Positions 7,403 through 16,035 are shown, counted from the stretch's first letter. The stretch: DNA of 64,000 bases from an uncultured Acetatifactor sp. (GCA_910583845.1 CAJUAB010000008.1:95860-159859), one strand, 5' to 3'. Numbers and translations are program-made. Notes: generated by a model from the letters alone, not told the origin.

Positions 7403-9280
7403 TTACTGCTCCACCAATTCCAGCAGCTTACAGGTGATTTCCGCCATATTGGAGGAAGCCTGCTTTGTGTTCTGGGAAATCTGCACGTTCTCCTCCACCA
7501 CGCCCGAGATCCGCTCAATCTGATTCACCGCGCCCACCACGATGGCCACATTCTGCCTCACCATATCCGTGATGGCCAGCACATCCCGGTTGGATTTTTC
7601 AATGTCCTCCGCCACCACGCCGAAGGCTTTTACCGTCTGCTCGGTAATTCTCTTTCCGCTTTCCACCGCATTGATGGAATTGGTAATCAGTTCATTGGTT
7701 TCCTTGGCGGCCTGGGCGCTTCTGGCGGCCAACTCACCCACCTGGGCAGCCACCACGGCAAATCCCTTCCCCATCTCGCCCGCTCTGGCCGCCTCGATGG
7801 AGGCGTTGAGAGAGAGCATATTGGTCTGTTGGGCGATGGAGTTGATCTCACCGATGATTTTTTCTATGGCCGTTGACATCTCGCTGATCTTCTCCATGGA
7901 ATCACTGAGTAATTCCATCTGCCCCTGGGTCTGCGTGATTCTCTCCGTGGTATGACCCGTCTCCCTGGTGATCCTGACTGTGGCATCCACACTGCCATTC
8001 AATTCCCTGGTCAGCTGGTTCATGATCCCCTTCAGATCTTCCACAGCCTTTTCCTGCTCTCCTGTGCCATTGTAAATATGATCCGCGTTCTCCTGATTCT
8101 CGCCGGATACCACATCCAGTTCCTTGCAGGCCTCCTTGACATTCCGGATCAGCATCTGGGTATTCTCCATATCCCTTTTCTGCTGCTCCAGCAGTTTCTC
8201 ATTTTCCCGCAGATTCTGACTGATATTCTCCACCATCTTATTCATGCTGCCGGAGAGCATGACAAACTCCGGATTCCCATCCTCGTGGACCGCAGTGTTG
8301 AAGTTTCCTTCCGCGATCCCCTTCATGGAGTTGGTAATGCGGTTGATTCCCTGGACGATCTTGCTGTCCACCATCTGATTGATCAGAACCAACAGTATGC
8401 CAAAAATCAGCACCATACTCAGCGATACCACCAGAGTCTGATCCCGGCGCTGGGCATAATACTCATTGGCGGGCATAAATGTGCCGATAATCTTTCCCTC
8501 ATATTCCTCCGCCAGATAGTAACCGCTCACACCGCCGATTCTGGCTCTGCCCTTGCCCGTAAGTCCGGACGGGAAACCCGCGTCCGCGGCGGAAGTACCG
8601 ATCAAGGCCGCATCCGGATGCGCCAGAATCTCCCCGCTCGCGGCATCGATGGCATAAACATATCCCTTTTCCCCGAAATCAATATCCTTCAGCACCCTGT
8701 CCAAAGCCGTGCTGGCAAGCATATCTTCCAGTACTTCGGGCCTTACCCCCACCTGTACCAGGCCTTTCGCGTCCTTCCGGGCCACACCGATGTACTGCAT
8801 GACCACGCCCTCCGCCACATTGACCTGGGGCTCCTGGGCAATCTCAATGGAAGGGTCATCCACAATCACCATAAAGGCGTTGGACTGTTCCCCGCTCTTC
8901 ATGTCAAACCCCACATACGAATCAATGGTGCTGCTGGTAATAATTCCATCCTTGTCGATGATATGTAGCTCATTGACCATCAGTCTGTCCCTGATCTCAT
9001 TGAGTCTGTCCGTATCGCCCGCAAGTGTCCTGTCTGCGGCCAGCATATCCGCGAATGCCCTGGTCTTGGCCAGATTATCCTCGCTCAGATTGTTGGTCAG
9101 CCGCTCTATGTTCTCTTCATTGCTGACCAGCTTTTCCTTCACATCCTGCAGCTTGGCGCGGCTGGAAGCCGTGTTGTTCCGCTGGGTAAGAACCGTCTGT
9201 AGCACAAAAATGGACGTGATCGTCACAATAAGAGCCGCCAGCATATAGGCAAACAGGCGTTGTGTAAAAATTTTCTTCAT
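7403..9280 (-). CDS. methyl-accepting chemotaxis protein with periplasmic sensor
   Basis: About 625 residues from the ATG at 9280 (GGAAAGG upstream). Order: a transmembrane segment (about 7-30), a large extracytoplasmic sensor of Cache type (about 31-290, with GYVYAIDAASGEILAHPD), a second transmembrane segment (VVSLSMVLIFGILLVLI), a HAMP linker and a cytoplasmic signalling domain with the hairpin tip QTNMLSLNASIEAARAGE. It signals through CheA/CheW; ligand unknown. Transcribed alone: a hairpin follows it. No che or fla genes are in the window. Confidence 0.93.
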   Translation of the reverse strand: MKKIFTQRLFAYMLAALIVTITSIFVLQTVLTQRNNTASSRAKLQDVKEKLVSNEENIERLTNNLSEDNLAKTRAFADMLAADRTLAGDTDRLNEIRDRLMVNELHIIDKDGIITSSTIDSYVGFDMKSGEQSNAFMVIVDDPSIEIAQEPQVNVAEGVVMQYIGVARKDAKGLVQVGVRPEVLEDMLASTALDRVLKDIDFGEKGYVYAIDAASGEILAHPDAALIGTSAADAGFPSGLTGKGRARIGGVSGYYLAEEYEGKIIGTFMPANEYYAQRRDQTLVVSLSMVLIFGILLVLINQMVDSKIVQGINRITNSMKGIAEGNFNTAVHEDGNPEFVMLSGSMNKMVENISQNLRENEKLLEQQKRDMENTQMLIRNVKEACKELDVVSGENQENADHIYNGTGEQEKAVEDLKGIMNQLTRELNGSVDATVRITRETGHTTERITQTQGQMELLSDSMEKISEMSTAIEKIIGEINSIAQQTNMLSLNASIEAARAGEMGKGFAVVAAQVGELAARSAQAAKETNELITNSINAVESGKRITEQTVKAFGVVAEDIEKSNRDVLAITDMVRQNVAIVVGAVNQIERISGVVEENVQISQNTKQASSNMAEITCKLLELVEQ

Positions 9281-9369
9281 GTGCGTGTTTTCCTTTCCTG
9301 AAATATGCTTTTCATATTTAGCTTCGGCCATATACCATCGGCCATGCCGCGATATGGCGTGAATCCCGC

Positions 9370-9539
9370 ATATGGAAGCGGAATCTCCAAACCTACCTTA
9401 TTCCTGCGGGTCACAGACTATGCCTGCAGGATTCCGGCAGCCGACAGTGGATATACCGCTCATTCAACTGCCTGTATTGAAAAACCCGCTTCCATATTAT
9501 TCATAAGACAAGTTTATGCGATATTTCATCAAAATGCAA
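9370..9539 (-). promoter_or_regulatory. upstream region of the first MCP gene
   Basis: Minus strand: -35 TTGCAT (9534-9539), 17 nt, -10 TAAACT (9511-9516). The ~230-nt leader carries an inverted repeat ATATGGAAGCGG (9370-9381) with CCGCTTCCATAT (9486-9497), so it may fold into a long stem. I checked it for c-di-GMP riboswitch motifs and saw none. Confidence 0.4.
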
Positions 9540-9563
9540 TAGATAAATAAAAATTTTGACGGC

Positions 9564-10397
9564 TTACAGCAAAAATACTTTGTCGGCTCTTCCCGTTCTG
9601 ACGGCCGTGTCGATACGCACCGCCAGATTTTGCACGCCGGAGCGCAGATACTCCAATACCTGTGGATCATTACAATAAAATCTGCCGAGCATTTCCCGGG
9701 TACTGCCCTCTACTTCCCTTTCCGTCTCGGAAACGGACAACGCCTGAAACCGGGCGGACAGCCGATCAAGTTCCTCCCTCTCAAATTCCGTCTCTGCCAA
9801 AGGCTTTTGCAGAAACAGATGCCCCAGGACATTGCCCAGCAGAATTTCACAGATGTTTTCATACAGATCTCTGTATCCGGAACAATATCTCTCCAGCACC
9901 GAAATCACATACGCAGTGCCAAACCTGCCCAGAAACCTCTGTTCTGCCGAAATGGCAGACAGATAACCATGCACCCTGTCCGCTCCGCTGCAGGAACTCA
10001 GATCCACCATCACCGGGTAATCCAATGTCAGAATCGTATCCTGTGGACAGAATCGGGCATCATATCGCTTCAAAAATTCCGGAATGCCCTTTTGCACCGT
10101 GTCGCGCAGACATTTGACACCATAATCTTCAAAAGACGCGGACATTTCGTTATGCATCTCTCTGATCCGGCCCGCCTTCTCCAGTACAAGTTCCGCTCCC
10201 AGCGCATATTGTTCCTCCGCCGAAAGATCCCTGGAAACCGTTCCGGATGCCTGGCTCCAATACTCGTCCAGACAGTATATGACCGCTTCCATCAGCATCC
10301 GGGCCTTTTCATAGCTCAAGGATGTACTTTCAAACCCGGCATATTTCCTGGCCAGCTTTGTCACAATAGGAAACAGCTCCTCCATCTCATAATCCAT
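9564..10397 (-). CDS. DUF6179-like conserved protein
   Basis: 277 residues, soluble and helical, with no signal peptide. I recall this type as DUF6179, usually beside DUF6323, as here; neither has a known function. The only visible features are an alternating helical pattern and the conserved-looking stretch TILTLDYPVMVDL near residue 135. It follows the DUF6323 gene by 49 bp on the same strand and shares its promoter. Confidence 0.65.
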   Translation of the reverse strand: MDYEMEELFPIVTKLARKYAGFESTSLSYEKARMLMEAVIYCLDEYWSQASGTVSRDLSAEEQYALGAELVLEKAGRIREMHNEMSASFEDYGVKCLRDTVQKGIPEFLKRYDARFCPQDTILTLDYPVMVDLSSCSGADRVHGYLSAISAEQRFLGRFGTAYVISVLERYCSGYRDLYENICEILLGNVLGHLFLQKPLAETEFEREELDRLSARFQALSVSETEREVEGSTREMLGRFYCNDPQVLEYLRSGVQNLAVRIDTAVRTGRADKVFLL

Positions 10398-10446
10398 CTG
10401 TCTTTCCTCCCGGATTCATCCCCTGATATTCTCTCTCCCGACAGTT

Positions 10447-10977
10447 TCAGTCGTTCTGCGATAACGCCAGCAGATACAGTTCCCTGTCCCAACGCTGCAC
10501 AATGTCAAAGCGGGAAAACTCTCCCCTCCCCCCTGTCCCGGCGTATCCCCGGTACCCCGCTCTGATGGCCTGGGCAAAGATTTCAAGGCAGGTGCTTTCC
10601 AGGTATTCCAGAACCCCAAAACAGACCGTCTCAAACTGCTCCTTCATAAAAGACAGCAATTCTTCATCCGTGATTTCATCATGCATCTCATTCTTATACA
10701 GATAAAAAATTTCCTGCAGCCGTATAAGGGTATCCACATAGTCCTCCTGCGATATATAGGAAGAATCGCAGAATACGCAGATCATCTGAGGCAGAATGCC
10801 CTGTCCGAACTCAACCCTTCTCGCGTCCCTCAGAATCCGGGGCTTTTCAGCCATCAGAATCTCCGTATCCTCCGCCGAAAGTGTCAGCCCGTACTTTTCC
10901 GAATACCGGTTCGTATCCCTCACCTGCTCCAGCCACATCTGCCCGTTCATAAGTTCCATCCAGTTTTCCACTCCCAT
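10447..10977 (-). CDS. DUF6323-like conserved protein
   Basis: 176 residues, soluble and mostly helical (LTLSAEDTEILMAEKPRILR; DTLIRLQEIFYLYKNEM; LLSFMKEQFETVCFGVLEYLE). Family recalled as DUF6323; function unknown. AGGAGG is 6 nt before the ATG. A good promoter (11061-11089) drives it. It is divergent from the HTH-PolC fusion gene, with the two -35 boxes only 3 bp apart, so that protein may regulate it. Confidence 0.65.
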   Translation of the reverse strand: MGVENWMELMNGQMWLEQVRDTNRYSEKYGLTLSAEDTEILMAEKPRILRDARRVEFGQGILPQMICVFCDSSYISQEDYVDTLIRLQEIFYLYKNEMHDEITDEELLSFMKEQFETVCFGVLEYLESTCLEIFAQAIRAGYRGYAGTGGRGEFSRFDIVQRWDRELYLLALSQND

Positions 10978-11060
10978 GTGTGCCTCCTGTCAGAATTCCG
11001 CATATCTCCGGAAAACATGCCGCTCCGGAAATGCTGTTTCATGTTGCAGTCATGGAACAT

Positions 11061-11089
11061 AGTATAATCCCGGTGCAAAAAGGATACAA
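11061..11089 (-). promoter_or_regulatory. promoter of the DUF6323-DUF6179 unit
   Basis: Minus strand: -35 TTGTAT (11084-11089), 17 nt, -10 TATACT (11061-11066). It is back-to-back with the plus-strand promoter at 11093-11121. Confidence 0.7.
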
Positions 11090-11092
11090 GCC

Positions 11093-11121
11093 TTGATTTT
11101 CGGGCAGATTTGTGGTATTAT
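11093..11121 (+). promoter_or_regulatory. promoter of the HTH-PolC fusion gene
   Basis: Plus strand: -35 TTGATT (11093-11098), 17 nt, -10 TATTAT (11116-11121). The transcript would start near 11128 and run straight into the hairpin at 11135-11169. Confidence 0.7.
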
Positions 11122-11134
11122 AATATCGGGGAAA

Positions 11135-11169
11135 AAACCGCAGACTCAGCCATTTGGGGTCTGCGGTTT
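11135..11169. terminator. strong hairpin in the leader of the HTH-PolC gene
   Basis: An 11-bp perfect stem AAACCGCAGAC/GTCTGCGGTTT, extended by two further pairs, around a 9-nt loop. On the minus strand it ends in TTTTTT, a textbook terminator shape. On the plus strand TTTCTTACC follows. As it sits within about 10 nt of the plus-strand transcription start it could be an attenuator or a 5' stabiliser, or it could block antisense transcription. Confidence 0.6.
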
Positions 11170-11278
11170 CTTACCATTCTACCGTTTGTAGAGAATTGCC
11201 CGCTTGTATCCTCCCTAAAATTCAATTATTCTGTAAGAGGAGTATTTCACACTGTTTATGGAAGGGAGTCAGAATTTG

Positions 11279-12841
11279 ATGAAAGACTATCATTTTGGAA
11301 ACTATATGCGGGAACTGCGGGAACAGAAGCATCTGTCTCAATATCAGCTTGGCAGGCTCATCGGCTTATCCGACAAAGCGGTCTCGAAATGGGAAAATGG
11401 ATCTTCAAAACCACAGAGCGGCATTCTCTGTAAACTAAGTACAATTTTGGGTGTTACTGTCGATGAGCTTTTGTCCGGTCAACAGAATCTCCCCGAAAAG
11501 GAGGACGGTCAAAAAACTTCCCTGCAAAAAAGAATGTGTTGGGAAAACGCGCATCAAGCCATGAAAACAGTCTATGGAGATGTGCCGCCTGCGGAGATTT
11601 TGAGCCGTTTTCTCAGTGAGTATGAGGAGCTGCAATACACAGACCACATTATTTTTTTTGATCTGTTCGGAAAAATAAACGTCAGAGCCAGGGAGATGGG
11701 AGAAATCTTTCGGGTTCAAAGCAGTCTTGGTGCCTCCTTCACTGCTTTCGTAATGGGGGCCACTGATATCAATCCTCTGCCCCCTCATTATTTTTGTCCC
11801 TGTTGCCGGAAGCTGGAATTCGTCCCCAATGTGTCAGACGGATGGGATCTTCCTCCCAGACGCTGCGCCTGCGGCATGCATCGGGATGGTTATGACCCAA
11901 ATTCTGCCCCGCATGACCGCGCGGGTACAGCCGGGACCGTGCCCTCAAAATCCCCGGAACCGGATCGCATGCAGAGAGACGGACACAATCTGCCCTTTGA
12001 AACACTACTGCCTTTTATTCACAGGAAAATACATTTTGACTGCTTCATATCCCCATACATGTACGGAACCTTCAAAAATATTGTCCGTTGCTTCTTTGGG
12101 AACAGAACCGTCATCATACTATGCAAGGAAGACCGTCCCGACTTAAAGACCATTATCATTTGCGGCAATAAAATGCCTGACCTTCCAGACGACGAGCTGT
12201 CATATGAGAACTATCATGATCGCTTCATAGGATACCCCTCCATCACGCTTCATCTCAGCCAGGAACTGCGGTTTTTATCTCTGATGGGGAAAAAGACACA
12301 GGTTTCCCCCATCAGTGTCCCTTTCCACGAAGCGGATGTCCTTAAAGCGTTTATAGAAGGTGATACCCTGGGGATTCCCGAGTTCGGTACAAAGAATATC
12401 AAAGACATGATGGAAGATGCTTCCCCTCAATCCTTTCATGACCTTATACAATTGTTAGGCCTTGCGCATGGCACAGGCACATGGATTGACAATGCCCGGC
12501 TGCTGGTGAGACAGGGAAGGCCCCTGTCTGAATGCATAGCCTACCGCGACGATGTTTTCCATCAGGTACAAAACACACTGGCAAAAAAAGGGATTCTGGA
12601 CACCGGCCTTGCCCGCAGGATCATGGAGGATGCCAATCGTTTTCTTTCCGCGCAGACCGGAATATCCGCCGGAATAAGCCAGAATTTGCAGGAGCTTGGC
12701 TTCGAGAGCTGGTTTGCGGAAGCTGTCCAAAAGATACAATATTTCTTTCCCAAAGCCCAGGGGGTGCAGGCTGTCAAAGACGCATCCGTTCTGATGTGGT
12801 ACAAATTATATGATCCGGAAGTCTTTTCGGCCCACCGTTGA
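11279..12841 (+). CDS. HTH regulator fused to a degenerate PolC-like polymerase fragment
   Basis: 520 residues from the ATG at 11279 (GGGAG 10 nt upstream; an ATG at 11258 is a weaker alternative). Residues 8-60 are an XRE/HTH_3 domain (LSQYQLGRLIGLSDKAVSKW). Residues ~110-520 resemble the palm-to-C-terminal part of Gram-positive DNA polymerase III PolC: ASFTAFVMGATDINPLPPHY (PolC: SSFVATM..ITEVNPLPPHY), a cysteine pair CPCC and CAC at the zinc site, RDGHNLPFETLL, GIPEFGTKNIKDMMED, LGLAHGTGTWIDNARLL, AYRDDV, and IQYFFPKAQ. Catalytic residues are lost: the PDIDLNF aspartates align with FD (only one kept) and the LKLDILG aspartate aligns with S334. Exonuclease and PHP parts are absent. Inference: a DNA-binding regulator built from a dead polymerase. 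The PolC match is from memory, but it extends over many motifs in order. Confidence 0.8.
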   Translation: MKDYHFGNYMRELREQKHLSQYQLGRLIGLSDKAVSKWENGSSKPQSGILCKLSTILGVTVDELLSGQQNLPEKEDGQKTSLQKRMCWENAHQAMKTVYGDVPPAEILSRFLSEYEELQYTDHIIFFDLFGKINVRAREMGEIFRVQSSLGASFTAFVMGATDINPLPPHYFCPCCRKLEFVPNVSDGWDLPPRRCACGMHRDGYDPNSAPHDRAGTAGTVPSKSPEPDRMQRDGHNLPFETLLPFIHRKIHFDCFISPYMYGTFKNIVRCFFGNRTVIILCKEDRPDLKTIIICGNKMPDLPDDELSYENYHDRFIGYPSITLHLSQELRFLSLMGKKTQVSPISVPFHEADVLKAFIEGDTLGIPEFGTKNIKDMMEDASPQSFHDLIQLLGLAHGTGTWIDNARLLVRQGRPLSECIAYRDDVFHQVQNTLAKKGILDTGLARRIMEDANRFLSAQTGISAGISQNLQELGFESWFAEAVQKIQYFFPKAQGVQAVKDASVLMWYKLYDPEVFSAHR

Positions 12842-12872
12842 TCAAGGAGTATATGCCGCTGTAATCAATCCG

Positions 12873-12913
12873 GGGAGAGCACACAGGGACATTCCGTTTC
12901 CCCGCGCTCTCCC
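12873..12913 (+). terminator. weak hairpin after the HTH-PolC gene
   Basis: GGGAGAGC (12873-12880) pairs with GCTCTCCC (12906-12913). It is followed at 12926-12943 by CCGGAA/TTCCGG. No T run follows either, so termination here is only likely by position. Confidence 0.3.
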
Positions 12914-12954
12914 ATTCCCCGGGTACCGGAACTGTTTTTCCGGATTCAGGCCTT

Positions 12955-13044
12955 CTAATGCCGACCAAAGTCTTTTTCCCAGAACGTCCACCCGATGCAG
13001 GGTTCAAAACCAATCTTTTCATAAAAGGGGGCTCCGCCCCCTGT
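12955..13044 (-). pseudogene. remnant of a GNAT acetyltransferase C-terminus
   Basis: In frame after the stop of the sensor kinase, the minus strand reads GAPFYEKIGFEPCIGWTFWE, then KDFGRH and a TAG at 12955-12957. The pattern (A)PFYEKxGF is the conserved last strand of many GNAT enzymes. Nothing else of the gene is present, since the region upstream is the kinase gene. A relic or chance; the motif is fairly specific. Confidence 0.4.
13026..13042 (-). terminator. terminator of the hybrid sensor kinase gene
   Basis: AGGGGGC and GCCCCCT (13026-13032 with 13036-13042) around a 3-nt loop. On the minus strand TTTT follows, directly after the kinase stop codon at 13045. Confidence 0.7.
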
Positions 13045-15744
13045 TTATCTATAAATCATCTGTCTCCACTCTTTGATCAGTTCCTCACAGCTTTCCACAT
13101 CCAGTTCCTCCACCGCTTCCTTCATCTCCGCAAAGCACCGGGCCTCTTCATCCACCAGGATCACCTGCTCCAGCAGTCCTGCCACCCTGTCCATCTCATC
13201 CATATCCAGATTGTCCACAGCTTCCTGCATATCGTTCAGATACGCCCAGATCTGCTGTGCGTCATAGGCGGTGCCGGGCTTTTGTTCTTCCTCCGGACTC
13301 TCAAAATACTGCGCCAGAATCGACTCAAAAGAGCGGTATCTCTCCAACAATTCCCTGTGATGTTCGCGGATAAACACCGTCTCCCCATTATGACCGGCCT
13401 GCTCCATCTGAGCTGCCAGCTCCGAAAGCTCCATGGCCCCCACCTGTCGGGAGGAACTCTTAAGCGCGTGTGTCTCGATGGTATAGGTTTTCCAGTCCTC
13501 CTCCTCCAGATATTGCTCCAGCGCCTTCGCCTTTTTGGGAAGTACCCGGTAATACTCCTTCAAAACCTGTAGGTACAGTTCCTCGTTTCCCACCAGACGC
13601 AAGGCCTGCTCCACATCCAGCTGCGGAATATCAATCCTCTTTGTCCCCTCCTGCACCAGTTCGTACTCCCTGCTTCTTTCCTTACTTTCCACACGCTGCA
13701 GCTTCTCAGGAGACAGCCACTGCCTGATCTTGGCCACAATGACCTTGGTCTCTATGGGCTTGGCCACAAAATCATTCATCCCCTCCACCAGAAACATTCC
13801 CTGCATCTCCTCCATCACATTGGCGGTAAGCGCAATAATCGGAACATCGTTGTAATCCTCATGAAAACGACGGATAAGCCGGGTTGTTTCTATCCCGTCC
13901 AGTTCCGGCATCATATGATCCATAAAGATCAGGTCATAGTGCTTTTTCTCTATCATTTCCAGCGCCTGTTTTCCGCTGGTAGCCTTTTCGACCCGCATCT
14001 GCAAAGGCGCGATAATGCCTTCCGTCACTATGAGATTCACATGATTGTCGTCCACCACAAGGACATCCGCGTCCGGCGCGATAAAGCCCATTCCCTCATC
14101 CTCCGACTCGTCCTCGTCCGCATACAGATCCTCATGCTCCAGAATTTTATTCAGCTCCAATATGTAGAGCGGTTTCCGGATTGTCATTACATTGGGCAGC
14201 CCCGTGTTCAGCTGTTCCTTAAAACCGGCCAATACTACGCCCGTGATCCCAGGGTGCGTTTCCAGATACTTCTGTACCCGACGGGTATAACAGATACTCT
14301 CCACAAAGAAAAATTCCACCCGTCTCTCCTCCAGTCCGTCAAAGTCTTCCTGGCTTTGCACACAAAGAGGCTCCACGCAGAGCGCTTTGAGCATTCTGTC
14401 CATATTGCTCCGCACACACTCGTTTTCACACAACAGTCCCGCCGTCTTTGCCGTTCCCGCCGCTTTTCCCACCTCGATGGCCGGGGCGCTGTCCAGAACA
14501 ATCTGCGGGATCTCAAAGGAAAAGCAGCTCCCCTTTCCGTACTCGCTGTCCACTCTGATCTCTCCGTTCATCAGCGTAATCAGCTGTTTCGAAATCGCCA
14601 GACCCAAACCGGTTCCCTCAATATTGCGGTTTCTTTTGCTGTCCACCTGCTGAAAAGATTGGAACAGTTTTCCCATATCCTCTTTCTTGATTCCGATGCC
14701 GGTATCCTGCACAGAGACTTTGAGCAGAATTTCTCTGTCAGACTTTTTCTCATAATGGATCGAGAGCCAGACGCATCCCTCCTTTGTGAATTTGACTGCG
14801 TTGGTTGCCAGATTCAGGATAACCTGTTGAATGCGTATACGGTCTCCCATCAGCTGTCTTGGAATATCCGGTGCCACATCCACCACAAACTCCAGCTTTT
14901 TGTCTCCGATTCTGGCCATAATAAAGCTGGAAATGTCTTTTACAATGGAAAACAGTTCATATTCCGCCAGATTAATATCCATCTTACCCGATTCAATTTT
15001 GGAAAAATCCAGAATATCATTAATTATTTTCAGAAGCGTATTGCCCGAGGCCTTGATCTGTTTGACATATTCTCTCGCCACCGGAGACAATTCTTCCCGC
15101 AGAGCCATCTCTGCCATACCGATCACAGCGTTCATGGGCGTACGGATCTCATGGCTCATATTCGCCAGAAAATCCGACTTCATATGGGCTTCCCGTTTCA
15201 GTTCCCCGCTCATCTGCAAGGTCAGATGCTGTTTATACGCCATGCTGGACAACATTTCCCCCATATCATACATATACTGGGCGATATGTTCTATTCTTTC
15301 CCTGGAGAAAACAGGTATCCTGGAAGCCGCCTCCACATATTCCTCCGGAGGAATCCCCAGTTCCTGCGCATAGGCCCGCACCTGTTCCCGGGTCAGGGGC
15401 TCCGTCAACACCTGGCCCCCCAGAAAACATCCCAGGAACTGCCCGTTTACCAGAATGGGAGCCGCAAAATCCGTCAGTCCGGCATGGCAGGTATAAATCT
15501 CAGGCGCTCGTTTCAGCATGGCTGCCTGCGCCCCCCGCTTGTCACATAACTGGCACCGCCGTAGTCCCTCCGGAGACATCTTGGTATATTTGGAACAGAA
15601 ATCACAATTAGAGGTATGCTCCACCAAAGCCACGCCATTTTCATCGGAAATCCCCGCCGAGATTCCTTCCGTGACAGAAAATGATTCCTGCACCCGCTGT
15701 AGAATCTCCATGTCAAACAATTCCTTCATGTGTAACCGTTCCAT
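13045..15744 (-). CDS. PocR-domain hybrid sensor histidine kinase
   Basis: 899 residues, no transmembrane segment, so a cytosolic sensor. Domains: a PocR ligand-binding domain (about 8-170) with cysteines C47, C50, C64, C67 and C86; HisKA with H198 (NMSHEIRTPMN); HATPase with DTGIGI (347-352) and GTGLGLA (377-383); a degenerate receiver (about 430-530); a true receiver (about 560-680) with D565/D566, acceptor D609 and K662; an Hpt domain with H759 (ETHALKSSSRQVG); and a C-terminal helical tail. It is a complete phosphorelay in one chain with no separate output protein adjacent. PocR domains bind small organic ligands in known proteins. GGAGG is 9 nt before the ATG. Confidence 0.93.
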   Translation of the reverse strand: MERLHMKELFDMEILQRVQESFSVTEGISAGISDENGVALVEHTSNCDFCSKYTKMSPEGLRRCQLCDKRGAQAAMLKRAPEIYTCHAGLTDFAAPILVNGQFLGCFLGGQVLTEPLTREQVRAYAQELGIPPEEYVEAASRIPVFSRERIEHIAQYMYDMGEMLSSMAYKQHLTLQMSGELKREAHMKSDFLANMSHEIRTPMNAVIGMAEMALREELSPVAREYVKQIKASGNTLLKIINDILDFSKIESGKMDINLAEYELFSIVKDISSFIMARIGDKKLEFVVDVAPDIPRQLMGDRIRIQQVILNLATNAVKFTKEGCVWLSIHYEKKSDREILLKVSVQDTGIGIKKEDMGKLFQSFQQVDSKRNRNIEGTGLGLAISKQLITLMNGEIRVDSEYGKGSCFSFEIPQIVLDSAPAIEVGKAAGTAKTAGLLCENECVRSNMDRMLKALCVEPLCVQSQEDFDGLEERRVEFFFVESICYTRRVQKYLETHPGITGVVLAGFKEQLNTGLPNVMTIRKPLYILELNKILEHEDLYADEDESEDEGMGFIAPDADVLVVDDNHVNLIVTEGIIAPLQMRVEKATSGKQALEMIEKKHYDLIFMDHMMPELDGIETTRLIRRFHEDYNDVPIIALTANVMEEMQGMFLVEGMNDFVAKPIETKVIVAKIRQWLSPEKLQRVESKERSREYELVQEGTKRIDIPQLDVEQALRLVGNEELYLQVLKEYYRVLPKKAKALEQYLEEEDWKTYTIETHALKSSSRQVGAMELSELAAQMEQAGHNGETVFIREHHRELLERYRSFESILAQYFESPEEEQKPGTAYDAQQIWAYLNDMQEAVDNLDMDEMDRVAGLLEQVILVDEEARCFAEMKEAVEELDVESCEELIKEWRQMIYR

Positions 15745-15784
15745 TCTGATCCCCCTCCGTTATATCAAATTTCTATAAAAATAC

Positions 15785-15833
15785 CGTCCATACTCCGCAG
15801 GGTTTTTTGTTTTCACAAAACCTCATACGGACG
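15785..15833 (-). other. structured leader element of the sensor kinase mRNA
   Basis: CGTCC/GGACG plus a wobble and TA/TA steps (15785-15792 with 15826-15833) enclose an inner A+T-rich stem around GTTTT/AAAAC. It lies 40-90 nt before the kinase start in a leader of about 200 nt. I recognise no riboswitch class. Confidence 0.35.
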
Positions 15834-15956
15834 ATTTACCGGTTGTCCGACTATTCTCCCGTATATTTTCCCGCCTCCAACTACCGTTTTGCTGTCTGTA
15901 AAGCTGCTGTTTCTGTCACTGGTCCGTTCCATTTAATCACTTTTGAACTTAATAAT

Positions 15957-15985
15957 ATTTTAAAGGGACACCTTTTTTTTGTCAA
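15957..15985 (-). promoter_or_regulatory. promoter of the sensor kinase gene
   Basis: Minus strand: consensus -35 TTGACA (15980-15985), 17 nt, -10 TAAAAT (15957-15962). The gap 15745-16215 holds this promoter, the leader structure and the terminator at 16036-16064. I see no gene in it. Confidence 0.75.
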
Positions 15986-16035
15986 CGAAAAATACCGCCC
16001 AACCCATGATTGGCCTGCCCCTCCCCTTCAGCCCA

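Noticed and set aside
9281..9539. c-di-GMP riboswitch before the first MCP gene
   Set aside because: CCGATGG is present but the conserved GCAAAG-type core and paired arms are not.
13861..15549. 562-codon open frame on the plus strand
   Set aside because: Antisense shadow of the hybrid histidine kinase, which has complete domains and a ribosome binding site.
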